Source: UBA2256 sp964453055
GTDB taxonomy: Bacteria; Spirochaetota; Spirochaetia; Treponematales; Rectinemataceae
DNA length: 18,531 nucleotides
Reading direction: 5' to 3'
Assembly: GCA_964453055.1 (NCBI GenBank)
Contig: CAYVOD010000034.1
Coordinates: forward strand, 1 to 18,531
In this document: positions 1-6,588 of the stretch, one piece after another
How positions within the stretch are numbered: the stretch's first letter is position 1
Layout of the letters: the number at the start of each line of letters is the position of its first letter
Program-made: the position numbers and the translations under genes
The notes under the pieces: model-generated
Databases searched by the model: none
What the model saw: the letters and a program-made list of their open reading frames with translations, nothing else
What the model was told of the DNA's origin: nothing

Positions 1-1
1 C

Positions 2-562
2 GAATCGATCCAAAGCCAGGGCAAGCCGAAGCTCCTTGAGCTCTTCGCTCTTCTCGCCAGGATCAACACAGTCACGTTGGGGGGCGGCTACGTAATCGTT
101 CCGGTCATGGCCGTTAGCCTCGAAAAGAAAGGTTGGATGGGCGAATCGGAATTCTATGACATTTTCGCAAAGGCCCAAGCCTTTCCAGGACCCTTGGCGC
201 TCAACACCGCCCTGCTCGTCTCCCTGAAGCTCTTCGGGCCTAAAGGAATTCCGGCGGCGTTCCTAGGCGTCGTCCTTCCTCCCTTTCTCGCTCTTATCCT
301 GGTGAGCGGCCTGATACAACGCTATGGTTCGCTCCCCGCCGTAAGGCGTTTCCTCGACGGGGCTGGCGCCGTCGTGCCCGGTCTCGTCGCCGCGATGATC
401 TGGAAAAACGCCACTAAGCGTTCCTGGAATCTTCCCAGGATCATCGAGACCGCCGCGCTGGCCCTGCTATTGATTCTCTTGCCAGCCTTCAGCCTTCCCA
501 TACTTCTACTGGCGATCGTGGTCTTCTATTGCGTCGAGGGATTATGCAGATCTTCGAAATAA
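2..562 (+). CDS. Chromate transporter family (CHR), first half-size subunit, 5' end cut by window
   Basis: This is an inner-membrane protein of the CHR family, which exports chromate or related oxyanions. The frame is open from base 2 to the TAA at 560-562, so the gene starts at or left of the edge; the TTG at 77 lies inside the first conserved motif and cannot be the start. Visible family marks are the TLGGGYVIVPVM block near the N-terminus and the AQAFPGPLALN motif, followed by several hydrophobic helices. About 186 residues are visible, the usual length of a single CHR domain. It is therefore a short-chain CHR protein that works with a partner, here the next gene, which overlaps it by 19 nt. 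The family is clear; that chromate is the real substrate is only inherited from the family name. Confidence 0.88.
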   Translation, partial: ESIQSQGKPKLLELFALLARINTVTLGGGYVIVPVMAVSLEKKGWMGESEFYDIFAKAQAFPGPLALNTALLVSLKLFGPKGIPAAFLGVVLPPFLALILVSGLIQRYGSLPAVRRFLDGAGAVVPGLVAAMIWKNATKRSWNLPRIIETAALALLLILLPAFSLPILLLAIVVFYCVEGLCRSSK

Positions 563-1080
563 TTTGGACATTTTTCAAGATAGGGATCGTTTCCTTCGGA
601 GGCGGCTGGTCGATCGTCGGCATCATCCGCAACGAAGTGGTGCCCCGCTGGGTTGACGAACAGGGGTTCCTCTCTCTCATAGCCATAGCCCAATCAACGC
701 CGGGCCCGATCGCGCTCAACGCGGCCACCATGATCGGCTGGGAGCACGGCGGCTTTCCTTCCGCTTTGGCGGCTACGCTTTCCGTAGTGGCGTTTCCGGT
801 CATCGCCATACTCGCGACCACCTACCTTGCCCGCTACGTGAAGTTGCGCGCCGCCGCGCTCAACGAATCGCTCAAGACGGGCAGCATAGCGATGATGCTC
901 ATGGCGCTCTGGGCGCTCAAGCCTACTTCGGGCGATCCGCTGCTCTTGGCGATGGCCTTTGGGTCATTCGCGTTGGCCGCTTTCACGAAGATAAACGCGC
1001 TCTGGGCAATTTTAGGATCGGGAGCGCTCAACGCGATAGCAGGACCGGCGATACGCTCCCTGCTTGGAATCGGGGGATAG
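544..1080 (+). CDS. Chromate transporter family (CHR), second half-size subunit
   Basis: This is the partner of the upstream CHR gene and probably forms a heterodimer with it in the membrane. It has the same two signatures, SFGGGWSIVGII near residue 15 and AQSTPGPIALN near residue 50, then three to four hydrophobic segments, for 178 residues in all. I chose the ATG at 544 because GAGGG lies at 536-540 just upstream; the TTG at 529 would lie upstream of that ribosome-binding site. The 19-nt overlap with the first gene points to translational coupling. The two halves differ clearly in sequence, as expected for an old paired arrangement rather than a recent duplication. The stop codon lies inside the left arm of a hairpin (1075-1112). 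Confidence 0.9.
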   Translation: MQIFEIIWTFFKIGIVSFGGGWSIVGIIRNEVVPRWVDEQGFLSLIAIAQSTPGPIALNAATMIGWEHGGFPSALAATLSVVAFPVIAILATTYLARYVKLRAAALNESLKTGSIAMMLMALWALKPTSGDPLLLAMAFGSFALAAFTKINALWAILGSGALNAIAGPAIRSLLGIGG

Positions 1081-1112
1081 GCGTGCAGGCCAGCCGGACA
1101 GTGCGCCTATCC
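1075..1112. terminator. GC-rich hairpin at convergent gene ends, possible terminator
   Basis: GGATAGGCG (1075-1083) pairs perfectly with CGCCTATCC (1104-1112) around a 20-nt loop. The left arm contains the stop codon of the second CHR gene. A smaller hairpin, CCGGCG/CGCCGG, follows about 6 nt downstream. There is no clear T-run on either strand, only a short CTTTT, so this is not a textbook intrinsic terminator. Its place between two gene ends that face each other suggests it stops or protects both transcripts. Confidence 0.45.
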
Positions 1113-1168
1113 GCCCGACCGGCGACTTTTCCTCGCGCCGGGCGACATGCCCGTGCGCGACCCTCGGC

Positions 1169-2257
1169 TCAGGGCCCCGCGGAAAACCCATCCCACTCCG
1201 CCCTGACCACGCGGACCGCCTTTTCGAAGTTGTTGACTTCGTCAAAGCTCTTGGCGGGAGTAAGCTCTTCGGGCTTGGCGACCGCCAAAATCCTCGCCCG
1301 CCCCCGCCGCGCCATCAACTCCTCCACATTGTCCAACGCGAACTCCCGCCCCTCTGGATCGTTGCCCGGAATCGCGTAACCCCAACCCTCCTTCCAATAC
1401 AGCGCACGGATTTCCTCCATGGCCTCCAGCAGGGCGCCGGTCCTATATATCCTGATCCCGACGTTGGTGTAGCCCATCTGCCGCCGGGCGGGAGGCGCGG
1501 CGGGGGCGTCGCCAAGACCGGAAGCGCGACCTTTCAGCTTGTCGTGCCCGAGCTGCCGGGGTATCCCCTCCTCGTCCAGGGTTATGGGATAGGCAGGATT
1601 TTTTACCGGCGCCGCGGGAAGTAGAAGGTCCAAGCTCACGCCTTGACGATCCAACGATTCGAAGCAGCGCAGCCCCAGAAGCGCGGTCAGAGGCGAATTC
1701 GCGTCGCCCGCGAAATTCACCGCCAGGTATTTGTAGTTCTTCCAGCATTCCTTTGCCTGAAACACCGCGTCCCCGTGTCCCAGCGGCTTTCCGGCTGGAC
1801 CGAGGGCCTGACCCTGGAATATTACTTTCTCCGGATCTATCCCGAGGGGAAGGAGAATTTGTTCCCGTACTTCCTCCTCCCAGCCTCGTATAACCACGCA
1901 GGGCTCGCCCACCCGCTTGAACGCGTCGAGCGCATAAGCCGCGAGAGGAATCCTATCGCCCTCGTTAAAGATATAATCGCGCACGGGAAAGAGCCCTCGC
2001 GGCCAATCCAGGGGAAAGCCCTTGGCGGCCTCCAAAGTCTCCTTGTCCAAGCCCCCCGATCCCGCCCCCACTCCGCCCTTGGCGGCCGCAAGCGTCTTCT
2101 TCCATCGCGTTCCCGCCCCCGCCAGAAGCGTGAGGCAGCAGGTTCGCTCCCGCAGCGTCTCGCTGACTCCCAGCCCGAAGTCCCGGGCGAGTTCCGTCCT
2201 CAGCGGAAGCGCGGAGGCATGGCCTCTTCCCGTGAGCCACGCGAGATCAGCAGGCAT
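1169..2257 (-). CDS. Sugar-phosphate nucleotidyltransferase-like protein
   Basis: The protein has 362 residues. A Rossmann-type nucleotidyltransferase core starts with LLAGAGTRWKK at residues 44-54, a variant of the LAAGxGTRM pyrophosphorylase signature. It continues with FPVRDYIFNEGDRIPLAAYAL (about 90-110), then GKPLGHGDAV (156-164), which matches the substrate loop of UTP-sugar pyrophosphorylases, and NFAGDAN (181-187), whose Asp185 fits the metal-binding position. A later YTNVGIRIYR block also fits this fold. The first 43 residues are an extension before the signature. It probably joins a nucleotide to a sugar or other small phosphate, but the substrate cannot be read. The start ATG overlaps the end of the DUF2156 gene by 11 nt, so the two are co-translated. 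Confidence 0.72.
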   Translation of the reverse strand: MPADLAWLTGRGHASALPLRTELARDFGLGVSETLRERTCCLTLLAGAGTRWKKTLAAAKGGVGAGSGGLDKETLEAAKGFPLDWPRGLFPVRDYIFNEGDRIPLAAYALDAFKRVGEPCVVIRGWEEEVREQILLPLGIDPEKVIFQGQALGPAGKPLGHGDAVFQAKECWKNYKYLAVNFAGDANSPLTALLGLRCFESLDRQGVSLDLLLPAAPVKNPAYPITLDEEGIPRQLGHDKLKGRASGLGDAPAAPPARRQMGYTNVGIRIYRTGALLEAMEEIRALYWKEGWGYAIPGNDPEGREFALDNVEELMARRGRARILAVAKPEELTPAKSFDEVNNFEKAVRVVRAEWDGFSAGP

Positions 2258-3203
2258 GCATGGTGCCCGGCCCGCATTCGGCCGGCTCCCGGCCCTCGGT
2301 CGGGCCGATTTCCTTTTCCCGGGAGTGGATAACCCTGTATTTTTTCACGAAGGAGCAGGGGCGGTATGTCATCTTCGCCTGCCTCAAGCCCTCGTTGCCC
2401 AGATCCTGCTCTCGGTTAATCAGCTTGAAATAGTGGGGCAAGGATTGGGCGAAAGCCTGGTTCATGAATTGATAAATGCCTTTATAGCGATCACAGGCTT
2501 TCTCGAAGTGGATCGCGAACATCGAGCCCTTGGCCAGCGGCTCGCCCAGGCACCACCCCACGGGCTGCCCTTCGATATAGTAGACCGCGCCTCGCATTCC
2601 CAGCTGGGAGTAAAGCTCCAACCCCTCTTTGGCGGGAACATAGTCGCCGTCGAATCCCTTCACCGTCCTCCATTCTTCGAGAACCTCCAGCGCGTCGCTC
2701 AAGTGCCGGGGATCCAAAGGCATTTGGACGCACTCGAAAGAACTGATGAAGCCGTTCACCAGGTTCCGTTTCTTGTGGTACTCCCTTCCGCTCAACTCGG
2801 CCAGGTCTTGCCTTCGGTATAGATAATCGAAATTGTCCCTGTCCTCCCACACCACGTATCCCCTTCCCTCCAGGTCAATCCTGTGCTGAGCGGCCTGGCT
2901 TTCCGAGAGGTTTTTCATGTAATCGTGGGAATCCATGAGCCTGTCGAAGGTAGCCATATCGGGGAAGCAGCAGGGAAGGTAGAAAAAGCGCTTTCCTTCC
3001 TTGGCGCCGGAGACGATCAGACCGCCCCCCTCTATCCGCGAAACCTGATAGCCGTACACATGGCGAAAGAGGAAGAGGTTGGAGAAGCTGAACTCCGAAA
3101 TCCCTTCTTTCAGCAGGTTCAAAGCCGGATACATATCCTGCTTCATGGCCAGGGATATGGGGGCGAAATCTGGATAGAGAGGAATTGAAAAATTGTTATT
3201 CAT
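2247..3203 (-). CDS. DUF2156 protein (phosphatidylglycerol lysyltransferase C-terminal domain family)
   Basis: This 318-residue protein is related to the catalytic domain of MprF, which uses aminoacyl-tRNA to modify lipids. Family marks are YLYRRQDLAELSGREYHKKRN (about 127-147), WCLGEPL (217-223), and NREQDLGNEGLRQAKMTYRP (263-282). There are no membrane helices, so it is a soluble stand-alone domain, unlike full MprF. The C-terminal 30 residues after the fold are low-complexity and run into the next gene, which starts 11 nt before this one's stop. The ATG at 3203 has AGGGA directly against it, too close for a normal ribosome-binding site. A -10/-35 pair ends 7 nt upstream, so the mRNA may be leaderless. 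Its substrate is unknown; the linked nucleotidyltransferase suggests an envelope or conjugate pathway. Confidence 0.82.
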   Translation of the reverse strand: MNNNFSIPLYPDFAPISLAMKQDMYPALNLLKEGISEFSFSNLFLFRHVYGYQVSRIEGGGLIVSGAKEGKRFFYLPCCFPDMATFDRLMDSHDYMKNLSESQAAQHRIDLEGRGYVVWEDRDNFDYLYRRQDLAELSGREYHKKRNLVNGFISSFECVQMPLDPRHLSDALEVLEEWRTVKGFDGDYVPAKEGLELYSQLGMRGAVYYIEGQPVGWCLGEPLAKGSMFAIHFEKACDRYKGIYQFMNQAFAQSLPHYFKLINREQDLGNEGLRQAKMTYRPCSFVKKYRVIHSREKEIGPTEGREPAECGPGTMHAC

Positions 3204-3210
3204 TCCCTAG

Positions 3211-3239
3211 ATGATACGCCCGCCGGCCTTTTACGGCAA
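3211..3239 (-). promoter_or_regulatory. Sigma70-type promoter of the DUF2156 operon, predicted leaderless
   Basis: On the - strand TTGCCG (3239-3234) is followed by 17 nt and TATCAT (3216-3211), then 7 nt and the ATG at 3203. The expected transcription start is therefore at or next to the A of the ATG. The spacing is optimal; the -10 matches 5 of 6 consensus bases and the -35 matches 4 of 6. Confidence 0.55.
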
Positions 3240-3298
3240 GCCGGAAAGAGCTTGGGCGAAGTCATATCACAGCCGGGCCGAGGCGGCCGCCTCATCGG

Positions 3299-3328
3299 TT
3301 GCGCCAAGGGCCTTTTTGTGGGCATAAT
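3299..3328 (+). promoter_or_regulatory. Possible pepT promoter with very short leader
   Basis: TTGCGC (3299-3304), 18 nt, CATAAT (3323-3328), then 9 nt to the ATG at 3338. The -35 match is weak (3 of 6); the -10 is 5 of 6. No Shine-Dalgarno sequence precedes the ATG, which fits a leaderless or near-leaderless mRNA. Confidence 0.4.
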
Positions 3329-3337
3329 TCCTCCACC

Positions 3338-4594
3338 ATGAACAAGTACGACAAAGCCCTTTCGATGCCCTACGTTTCAAGCCTGGTGGATAGATTCATT
3401 CGCTACGCGAAAATCGACACCCAGAGCGATAGACATATCGAGGAAATCCCCTCCACAAAGACACAGTGGAACCTCGCCCATCTTCTGGTTGACGAGTTGA
3501 AGGCCCTGGGCATTTCCGACGTCGCCCTGGACGACCATTGCTACATCGTAGCCAGGGTGCCGGCTTCCGTAGGCATGGAGAAAAAGCCTGTCGTCGGCCT
3601 CATGGCTCATATGGACACAGCCAGCGATGTTCCCGGTTCCAATGTGCGCCCCCTCCTCATCGAGCGCTATGACGGCAAGATCGTCCAACTCGCCGCCGAA
3701 GGAAAGCTCGATCCCTCGGAATATCCGGACCTGGCGGACCACGCTGGCGACAGCATCATCGTCACCGACGGCAGTTCGCTTCTGGGAGCCGACGATAAGG
3801 CGGGGCTCGCCGAAATCATGACAACGCTCGAATGGCTGGCAAGCCATCCGGAAGCCGCGCATGGCCCTCTGGAAATTTTCTTCACTCCCGACGAGGAGAC
3901 AGGGAAGGGCATGAACCTATTCCCGCTCAAGAAAGCGAAGGCCGGCGCCTGTTACACCTTCGACGGGGGAAAGGCGGCGGAGATCGAAGCCGAATGTTTC
4001 AATGCCTATCAGGTACGGGCGGAATTCAGCGGAAAAGTCATCCATATCGGAGCGGCGAGGGGAAAGCTGGCCAATGCCACGGCCATGGCCTGCCACTTCG
4101 TTTCCCTGCTTCCCCGCTCCGAAAGCCCCGAATCCACGGATAACTGGTATGGGTACTACTGTCCCATCGAAATCCAAGGATCCATGGAAAAAGCCACGGT
4201 GGATATTTTTCTTCGGGATTTCTCGGCCCAAGGCATGGAGCGGCGGATCGCCGCGGTAAAAGCCTTCGCCGCGGCGGTGGAGGCGCAATTCCCCCTCGGC
4301 AGGGTAAGCCTTGATATCAAAAAGCAATATTTGAACATGAAAGAAAAACTCGACCAAAATCCCGCTGTGCTCGAAAAACTGGCCGAAGCCATCCGCCAAG
4401 CGGGAGCCGAACCCGTGATCAGGCCGATCAGGGGCGGCACCGACGGATCGAGGCTTACGGAGATGGGGATCCCAACGCCCAACGTTTTTACCGGAGGCTA
4501 TAATTATCACTCCAAACACGAATGGGCGTCGGTGGCTGAAATGTCCCAGGCGGTGCAGACAGCTATCAATCTTGTAAGCCTTTGGACCCGATAA
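3338..4594 (+). CDS. pepT: Peptidase T (tripeptide aminopeptidase)
   Basis: This cytoplasmic di-zinc peptidase of family M20 removes the N-terminal residue from tripeptides. It has 418 residues, against 408 in enteric PepT, and aligns along its whole length. All metal and catalytic positions are present: HMD (His91, Asp93), GADDKAG (Asp152), TPDEE (Glu186, Glu187), TFDGG (Asp209) and GGYNYHSKHE (His391). The RGGTDGSRL block (365-373) is also intact. I start at the ATG at 3338; the TTG at 3299 falls in the probable -35 box. An in-frame ATG at 3365 (MPYVSSLVDRF) would match the shorter N-terminus of the enteric protein and cannot be excluded. It is divergent from the DUF2156 operon and shows no operon partner. 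Confidence 0.95.
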   Translation: MNKYDKALSMPYVSSLVDRFIRYAKIDTQSDRHIEEIPSTKTQWNLAHLLVDELKALGISDVALDDHCYIVARVPASVGMEKKPVVGLMAHMDTASDVPGSNVRPLLIERYDGKIVQLAAEGKLDPSEYPDLADHAGDSIIVTDGSSLLGADDKAGLAEIMTTLEWLASHPEAAHGPLEIFFTPDEETGKGMNLFPLKKAKAGACYTFDGGKAAEIEAECFNAYQVRAEFSGKVIHIGAARGKLANATAMACHFVSLLPRSESPESTDNWYGYYCPIEIQGSMEKATVDIFLRDFSAQGMERRIAAVKAFAAAVEAQFPLGRVSLDIKKQYLNMKEKLDQNPAVLEKLAEAIRQAGAEPVIRPIRGGTDGSRLTEMGIPTPNVFTGGYNYHSKHEWASVAEMSQAVQTAINLVSLWTR

Positions 4595-4615
4595 GACAAG
4601 GTTCTGCGATTTTTC

Positions 4616-4644
4616 TTTACAGATTCTCGGTTGAAGAGTAGAAT
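4616..4644 (+). promoter_or_regulatory. Sigma70-type promoter of the GNAT gene
   Basis: TTTACA (4616-4621), 17 nt, TAGAAT (4639-4644). Both boxes match 5 of 6 consensus bases. Transcription would start near 4651, giving a leader of about 94 nt before the ATG at 4745. The leader contains a short inverted repeat, CTGCAA (4657-4662) with TTGCAG (4699-4704). Confidence 0.55.
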
Positions 4645-4744
4645 TGTAGTACAATCCTGCAACCCTCTCCGGCCTAGGGAAAAATTGAGCGTTTCCGCTT
4701 GCAGTGTTGCCGTAACTGATCATACTTGTTCTTAAGGATATACG

Positions 4745-5296
4745 ATGCAAGAACATGTCGACATCCAGGAATTGGAGAAAGCCGCCGGCCGGACTGGGGT
4801 TTTCAAGGCTGTCGAGATAGATCTGCTGCATGAAACCTTGCTTTCGTGGAAAAACTCGCCGGGAGATCCTTACACGGTGCTCGAACTGCGGGACGGCAAA
4901 AGCCTAGTGGCTTTTGCTATTATAAGTCGAATCACCGGGCGAGAATCCACCTACGACCTTCGCTACCTTGTCGTGGACAGGGACTATCGAACTACCGAGG
5001 GCGGCCGCCATCTGCTTCAGCTCATCGAGGACGAACTTCTCGCGAATAGCAGTTACGCCGTAATCCGTCTCGAGAGCTCGGGTCTGAAGCTTTTGAACAT
5101 AGGCCCCGATACCCTGACCGAGGCCGGATACAAGGTAATAGGCCACATCGAAGGCTATTACGGGCCCGACAACGACTACTATTACCTCATCAAGACCGCT
5201 TACAGGAATCCCCCGGAATTTACCAAACCCAAAGACCCTCTATCGGACGACCGCCCGGCCGAAACGGACAGCCAGGCGACGGATAGCGAGAACTGA
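4745..5296 (+). CDS. GNAT-family N-acetyltransferase with acidic C-terminal tail
   Basis: The protein has 183 residues. A GNAT fold covers about residues 18-152: the strand LRYLVVDRDYR (72-82) leads into the acetyl-CoA loop RTTEGGRHLL (82-91), a variant of the R/Q-x-x-G-x-G/A motif, followed by the helix QLIEDELLA. The end of the fold is TEAGYKVIGHIEGYYG and YYYLIK. Residues 155-183 are rich in Pro, Asp, Glu and Ser and look disordered. The target molecule cannot be told from sequence. AAGGA at 4734-4738 sits 6 nt before the ATG. The gene has its own promoter and stands alone ahead of tRNA-Thr. Confidence 0.8.
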   Translation: MQEHVDIQELEKAAGRTGVFKAVEIDLLHETLLSWKNSPGDPYTVLELRDGKSLVAFAIISRITGRESTYDLRYLVVDRDYRTTEGGRHLLQLIEDELLANSSYAVIRLESSGLKLLNIGPDTLTEAGYKVIGHIEGYYGPDNDYYYLIKTAYRNPPEFTKPKDPLSDDRPAETDSQATDSEN

Positions 5297-5342
5297 CGCG
5301 GCGCCTGCGCGGCTGACTCCATCCTCAAATCCTCCGGAGCGC

Positions 5343-5371
5343 TTGATTCTGATCGCCCCGACCTGTTATAG
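5343..5371 (+). promoter_or_regulatory. Promoter of tRNA-Thr
   Basis: TTGATT (5343-5348), 17 nt, TTATAG (5366-5371), with the mature tRNA 5' end 14 nt further on at 5386. The predicted 5' leader is only about 8 nt. Position and spacing fit a dedicated tRNA promoter. Confidence 0.55.
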
Positions 5372-5385
5372 TCCTCCCGATACGA

Positions 5386-5458
5386 GCCGAGATAGCTCAC
5401 CAGGCAGAGCGGCGCACTCGTAATGCGCAGGTACCGGGTTCGATTCCCGGTCTCGGCT
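5386..5458 (+). tRNA. tRNA-Thr (anticodon CGT)
   Basis: A complete cloverleaf can be drawn. The acceptor stem GCCGAGA pairs perfectly with TCTCGGC, the D-arm is GCTC/GAGC, and the anticodon stem is GCGCA/TGCGC with loop CTCGTAA, so the anticodon is CGT, reading ACG (Thr). The T-arm is CCGGG-TTCGATT-CCCGG. The discriminator base is T at 5458. The following bases are ATA, so CCA is not encoded and must be added by the CCA-adding enzyme. Length is 73 nt with no intron. Confidence 0.97.
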
Positions 5459-5521
5459 ATAGGTTCGTAGTTTTAATTCGACACGATAACCTGATTTTCT
5501 GGATAGATAGGAATAATCCCT

Positions 5522-5896
5522 ATGTACAAATCAGCCATCGCGATAAGTGTTTTTGGAGCCGCTCTCCTCGTCTGGATGAGTCTCGGAATCGGGATCATCG
5601 GGGAGGATGGGAATCCGGCGAATCTAGTCTACGCATCGGTGCTGCTTATCGGGGCGATCGGGGCCGTGGCGAGCCGTCTTAAATCCTCCGGCCTGGCCCT
5701 GACCCTCTTCACCATGGCGCTCGCGCAAGCCGTCATCGCGATCATCTCCATCCTGATGAAAGCCGGCATGCCCTGGAGCCCTCCGCTCGAGCTCCTCGGC
5801 CTCAACGGCATTTTCATCGTCCTCTTCACGGCCGCGGGCCTTCTCTTCCGCCGCGCGGGAAAGGCGCCAGCCAGCCGAGAAAAGGTTACCCGGTAG
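5522..5896 (+). CDS. Small four-helix integral membrane protein, unknown function
   Basis: The protein has 124 residues with four predicted membrane segments at about 5-25, 34-52, 56-79 and 92-110, separated by short loops. The acidic loop GEDGNP follows helix 1, and the C-terminus is short and basic (RRAGKAPASREKVTR), which suggests a cytoplasmic tail. I recognise no catalytic or binding motif. AGGAA at 5509-5513 stands 8 nt before the ATG at 5522, a normal ribosome-binding site. It lies 63 nt after tRNA-Thr, with no terminator visible between them, so read-through from the tRNA promoter is possible. It could equally have its own weak promoter. Confidence 0.72.
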   Translation: MYKSAIAISVFGAALLVWMSLGIGIIGEDGNPANLVYASVLLIGAIGAVASRLKSSGLALTLFTMALAQAVIAIISILMKAGMPWSPPLELLGLNGIFIVLFTAAGLLFRRAGKAPASREKVTR

Positions 5897-5965
5897 CTAA
5901 GTAACGAGATACAAACTACCACGTTACGCGAAGTTCGCAAGTGGCGTGCTTGTTCGCAGGCACCA

Positions 5966-5974
5966 TGGTATCAT
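5966..5974 (+). promoter_or_regulatory. Possible extended -10 promoter of the HD-domain gene
   Basis: TGG-TATCAT: a TGn extension (5966-5968) plus a -10 box (5969-5974), 6 nt before the ATG at 5981. No good -35 box is found at 16-18 nt, as is common for extended -10 promoters. Transcription would begin at about the start codon. Two direct copies of GTTCGCA (5933-5939 and 5952-5958), 19 bp apart, lie just upstream. Confidence 0.35.
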
Positions 5975-5980
5975 GATCTA

Positions 5981-6556
5981 ATGAAGCATGACTCAGCGTC
6001 GTGGCGGCTCCCCCACGATTTCCGCATCGATCCGGACTGGTTTGACCACCCCAGCGGCATCCATGGCAAGGCCCACACCATCAGGGTGATGATTCTAGCC
6101 GATCGACTCTATGAGAGAGCTCTCGAGGATTGCTTGCCTGTCACCACAAACCTCTATCGCGATCTCATGACGGCAGCCTTGATCCATGACCTCGCCCGTA
6201 AGCATGACGGGCTTTGCCGAGAACATGGCCTCTGGGCGAGAAACACCAAACGCCGAATCGCCGAGGAATATTTTCTTGGATTTGCGCTCCCGGAGGCTGA
6301 CTGGAGAACGATCGGCGAAGCGGTGCAAGCGCATTCCATGCGGGACCCGGAGATTCCCTTCCCCCAAGCTTCCTTAACCGCGCTGCTAAAAGATGCCGAC
6401 GGGCTCGATCGCGTTCGGCTGGCCTACGCGCCTGACACGAGGTATTTCCGTCATTTCTTCACGAAAAATTATCTTGACTTTGCCTGGGAATTGCTATCGC
6501 AGAATGAAAACGATCTTGAACGGGAATTTTTCAGCCGAGCAACTCCCGTAAGATAA
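5981..6556 (+). CDS. HD-domain phosphohydrolase-like protein
   Basis: This 191-residue cytoplasmic protein has the HD metal-binding pattern: HGKAHTIRV (His28, His32), ALIHDLARKHDG (His69-Asp70), QAHSM (His118) and LLKDADGLDRVRL (Asp138, Asp140). HD proteins hydrolyse phosphate bonds in nucleotides or related molecules; the substrate here is unknown. The arrangement HG-x2-H-x2-RV then IHD resembles small stand-alone HD proteins rather than RelA/SpoT or HD-GYP enzymes. No Shine-Dalgarno sequence precedes the ATG at 5981, and an extended -10 box ends 6 nt before it, so a leaderless mRNA is plausible. It ends 32 nt from the convergent diguanylate cyclase gene. Confidence 0.82.
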   Translation: MKHDSASWRLPHDFRIDPDWFDHPSGIHGKAHTIRVMILADRLYERALEDCLPVTTNLYRDLMTAALIHDLARKHDGLCREHGLWARNTKRRIAEEYFLGFALPEADWRTIGEAVQAHSMRDPEIPFPQASLTALLKDADGLDRVRLAYAPDTRYFRHFFTKNYLDFAWELLSQNENDLEREFFSRATPVR

Positions 6557-6588
6557 TAAAAGGACGATATTCCTTGCTTAGTCTCGAG

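Noticed and set aside
1643..2822. Long + strand open frames (1643-2332 and 2022-2822) opposite the DUF2156 operon
   Set aside because: They mirror two genes with strong family motifs, have no ribosome-binding site, and their composition is low-complexity Arg/Pro/Ser.
4571..4600. CTTGT/ACAAG inverted repeat at the end of pepT as a terminator
   Set aside because: The arms are only 5 bp with a 20-nt loop, and the following T-run is not adjacent.
3917..4831. A 304-residue open frame antisense to pepT
   Set aside because: pepT is complete with all active-site residues on the + strand. The antisense frame has no recognisable motif and is a by-product of GC-rich codon use.
5933..5958. Direct GTTCGCA copies as the start of a repeat or CRISPR-like array
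   Set aside because: Only two 7-base copies are present; I mention them as a possible binding site only.
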